Shown here piece by piece: positions 63,885 to 64,000 of a DNA stretch of 64,000 nt (position 1 is its first letter; the number at the start of each line of letters is the position of its first letter). The notes under the pieces were generated by a model. The model ran no database searches. It had not been told where the DNA came from and saw only the letters and a list, made by a program, of their open reading frames with translations. Origin of the DNA: Corynebacterium kroppenstedtii. GTDB lineage: Bacteria; Actinomycetota; Actinomycetes; Mycobacteriales; Mycobacteriaceae. The DNA is taken from positions 99,120 through 163,119 of the forward strand of contig NZ_QFRA01000002.1 of assembly GCF_003243515.1 (NCBI RefSeq). The letters are read 5' to 3'. The position numbers and the translations under genes are program-made.

Positions 63885-64000
63885 GGGTAATACGACAGCA
63901 GGCGGTGCGGACAGAATCCTGGGGCGCGAAGCGTCGACGCACGGAAAAACGAGCCGGTAGACGGAAATCTGCGGGGAAGCTACACCTGGAGCCCAAAAGT
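63885..64000. repeat. Inverted copy C of the dispersed intergenic element, cut by the window end
   Basis: The reverse complement of 63937-64000 matches 25055-25118 at 53 of 64 positions by hand count, including ACTTTTGGGCTCCAGGTGTA without change. The similarity goes on, more weakly, through TTCGCGCCCC. At 63890 AATACGACAGCAGGCGGTG resembles the AATACGACAGAAAGTGT end of the 25-kb element. The internal part is about 230 bases shorter than in copy A. The palindromic core would lie beyond the window. Confidence 0.7.

Noticed and set aside
1..64000. CRISPR arrays, rRNA, tRNA, transposase or phage genes
   Set aside because: No regularly spaced repeats, cloverleaf-like sequence, conserved rRNA segments, DDE-type proteins or phage structural genes were recognised on either strand.

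Overview
The window looks like the chromosome of a Corynebacterium-type actinomycete. It has a moderately high G+C content and many GTG starts. An ESX-4-type secretion locus runs into rplM-rpsI-glmM-glmS-nnrD-alr-tsaE/B-rimI-tsaD-groES-groEL1, the gene order I remember from Mycobacterium tuberculosis Rv3447c to Rv3417c. A corynebacterial cysI-X-H-D-N sulfate-assimilation cluster carries TAGAC-N6-GTCTA operators of the McbR type. Species is not provable from sequence alone; a C. kroppenstedtii-like lineage is only a guess.

Layout. 1-4 kb: end of the ESX-4 module (eccC C-terminus, a frameshifted Rv3446c-like membrane protein, esxU-like and esxT-like WXG100 genes). 4-5.6 kb: an orphan amino-acid-binding lipoprotein and decayed fragments. 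5.9-11 kb: rplM-rpsI with a strong terminator, an inserted OafA-type acyltransferase, glmM. 11.1-13 kb: a translationally coupled three-gene operon of unknown function that may encode type VII secretion substrates. 13-25 kb: an alpha/beta hydrolase, glmS, nnrD, a fused alr-tsaE gene, tsaB, rimI, tsaD, and CIRCE-controlled groES-groEL1. 25-36.7 kb: purA and an unknown neighbour, nucleoside hydrolase, cobalamin-riboswitch-controlled metE, an ECF transporter (S, T and a fused asymmetric double ATPase), purT. 36.8-52.9 kb: thiamine synthesis (TPP-riboswitch thiO-thiS-thiG-thiF; thiE; TPP-riboswitch thiC; thiD), interrupted by a GH13 enzyme, an AT-richer decaying ABC exporter, and an ABC-2 exporter with a two-component system whose response regulator has lost its N-terminus. 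53-55 kb: DinB-fold protein, GNAT acetyltransferase, lactate/malate dehydrogenase. 55.6-63.9 kb: assimilatory sulfate reduction (TauE-type transporter, cysI, cysX, cysH, cysD, cysN, sirohydrochlorin chelatase-like gene).

Three themes run through it. First, a dispersed palindromic repeat family with GCGGGGG(A/T)ATATGGTCA arms occurs near 25.0 kb, 55.2 kb and (inverted, cut by the window edge) 63.9 kb; the first copy is bracketed by a 14-bp direct repeat, as if it had inserted. Second, at least three genes (Rv3446c-like, an ABC permease, cysI) are split by single-base frameshifts in or beside homopolymer runs, which suggests read errors or homopolymer instability. Third, many otherwise standard enzymes carry unusual low-complexity Ser/Asp/Gly insertions (ThiS, ThiD, MetE, SirB-like, EccC).

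The genes fit a sulfur/one-carbon/thiamine theme: sulfate to sulfide, sulfide for methionine (MetE) and thiazole, and B12-sensing choice of methionine synthase. No rRNA, tRNA, CRISPR array or transposase gene was seen.
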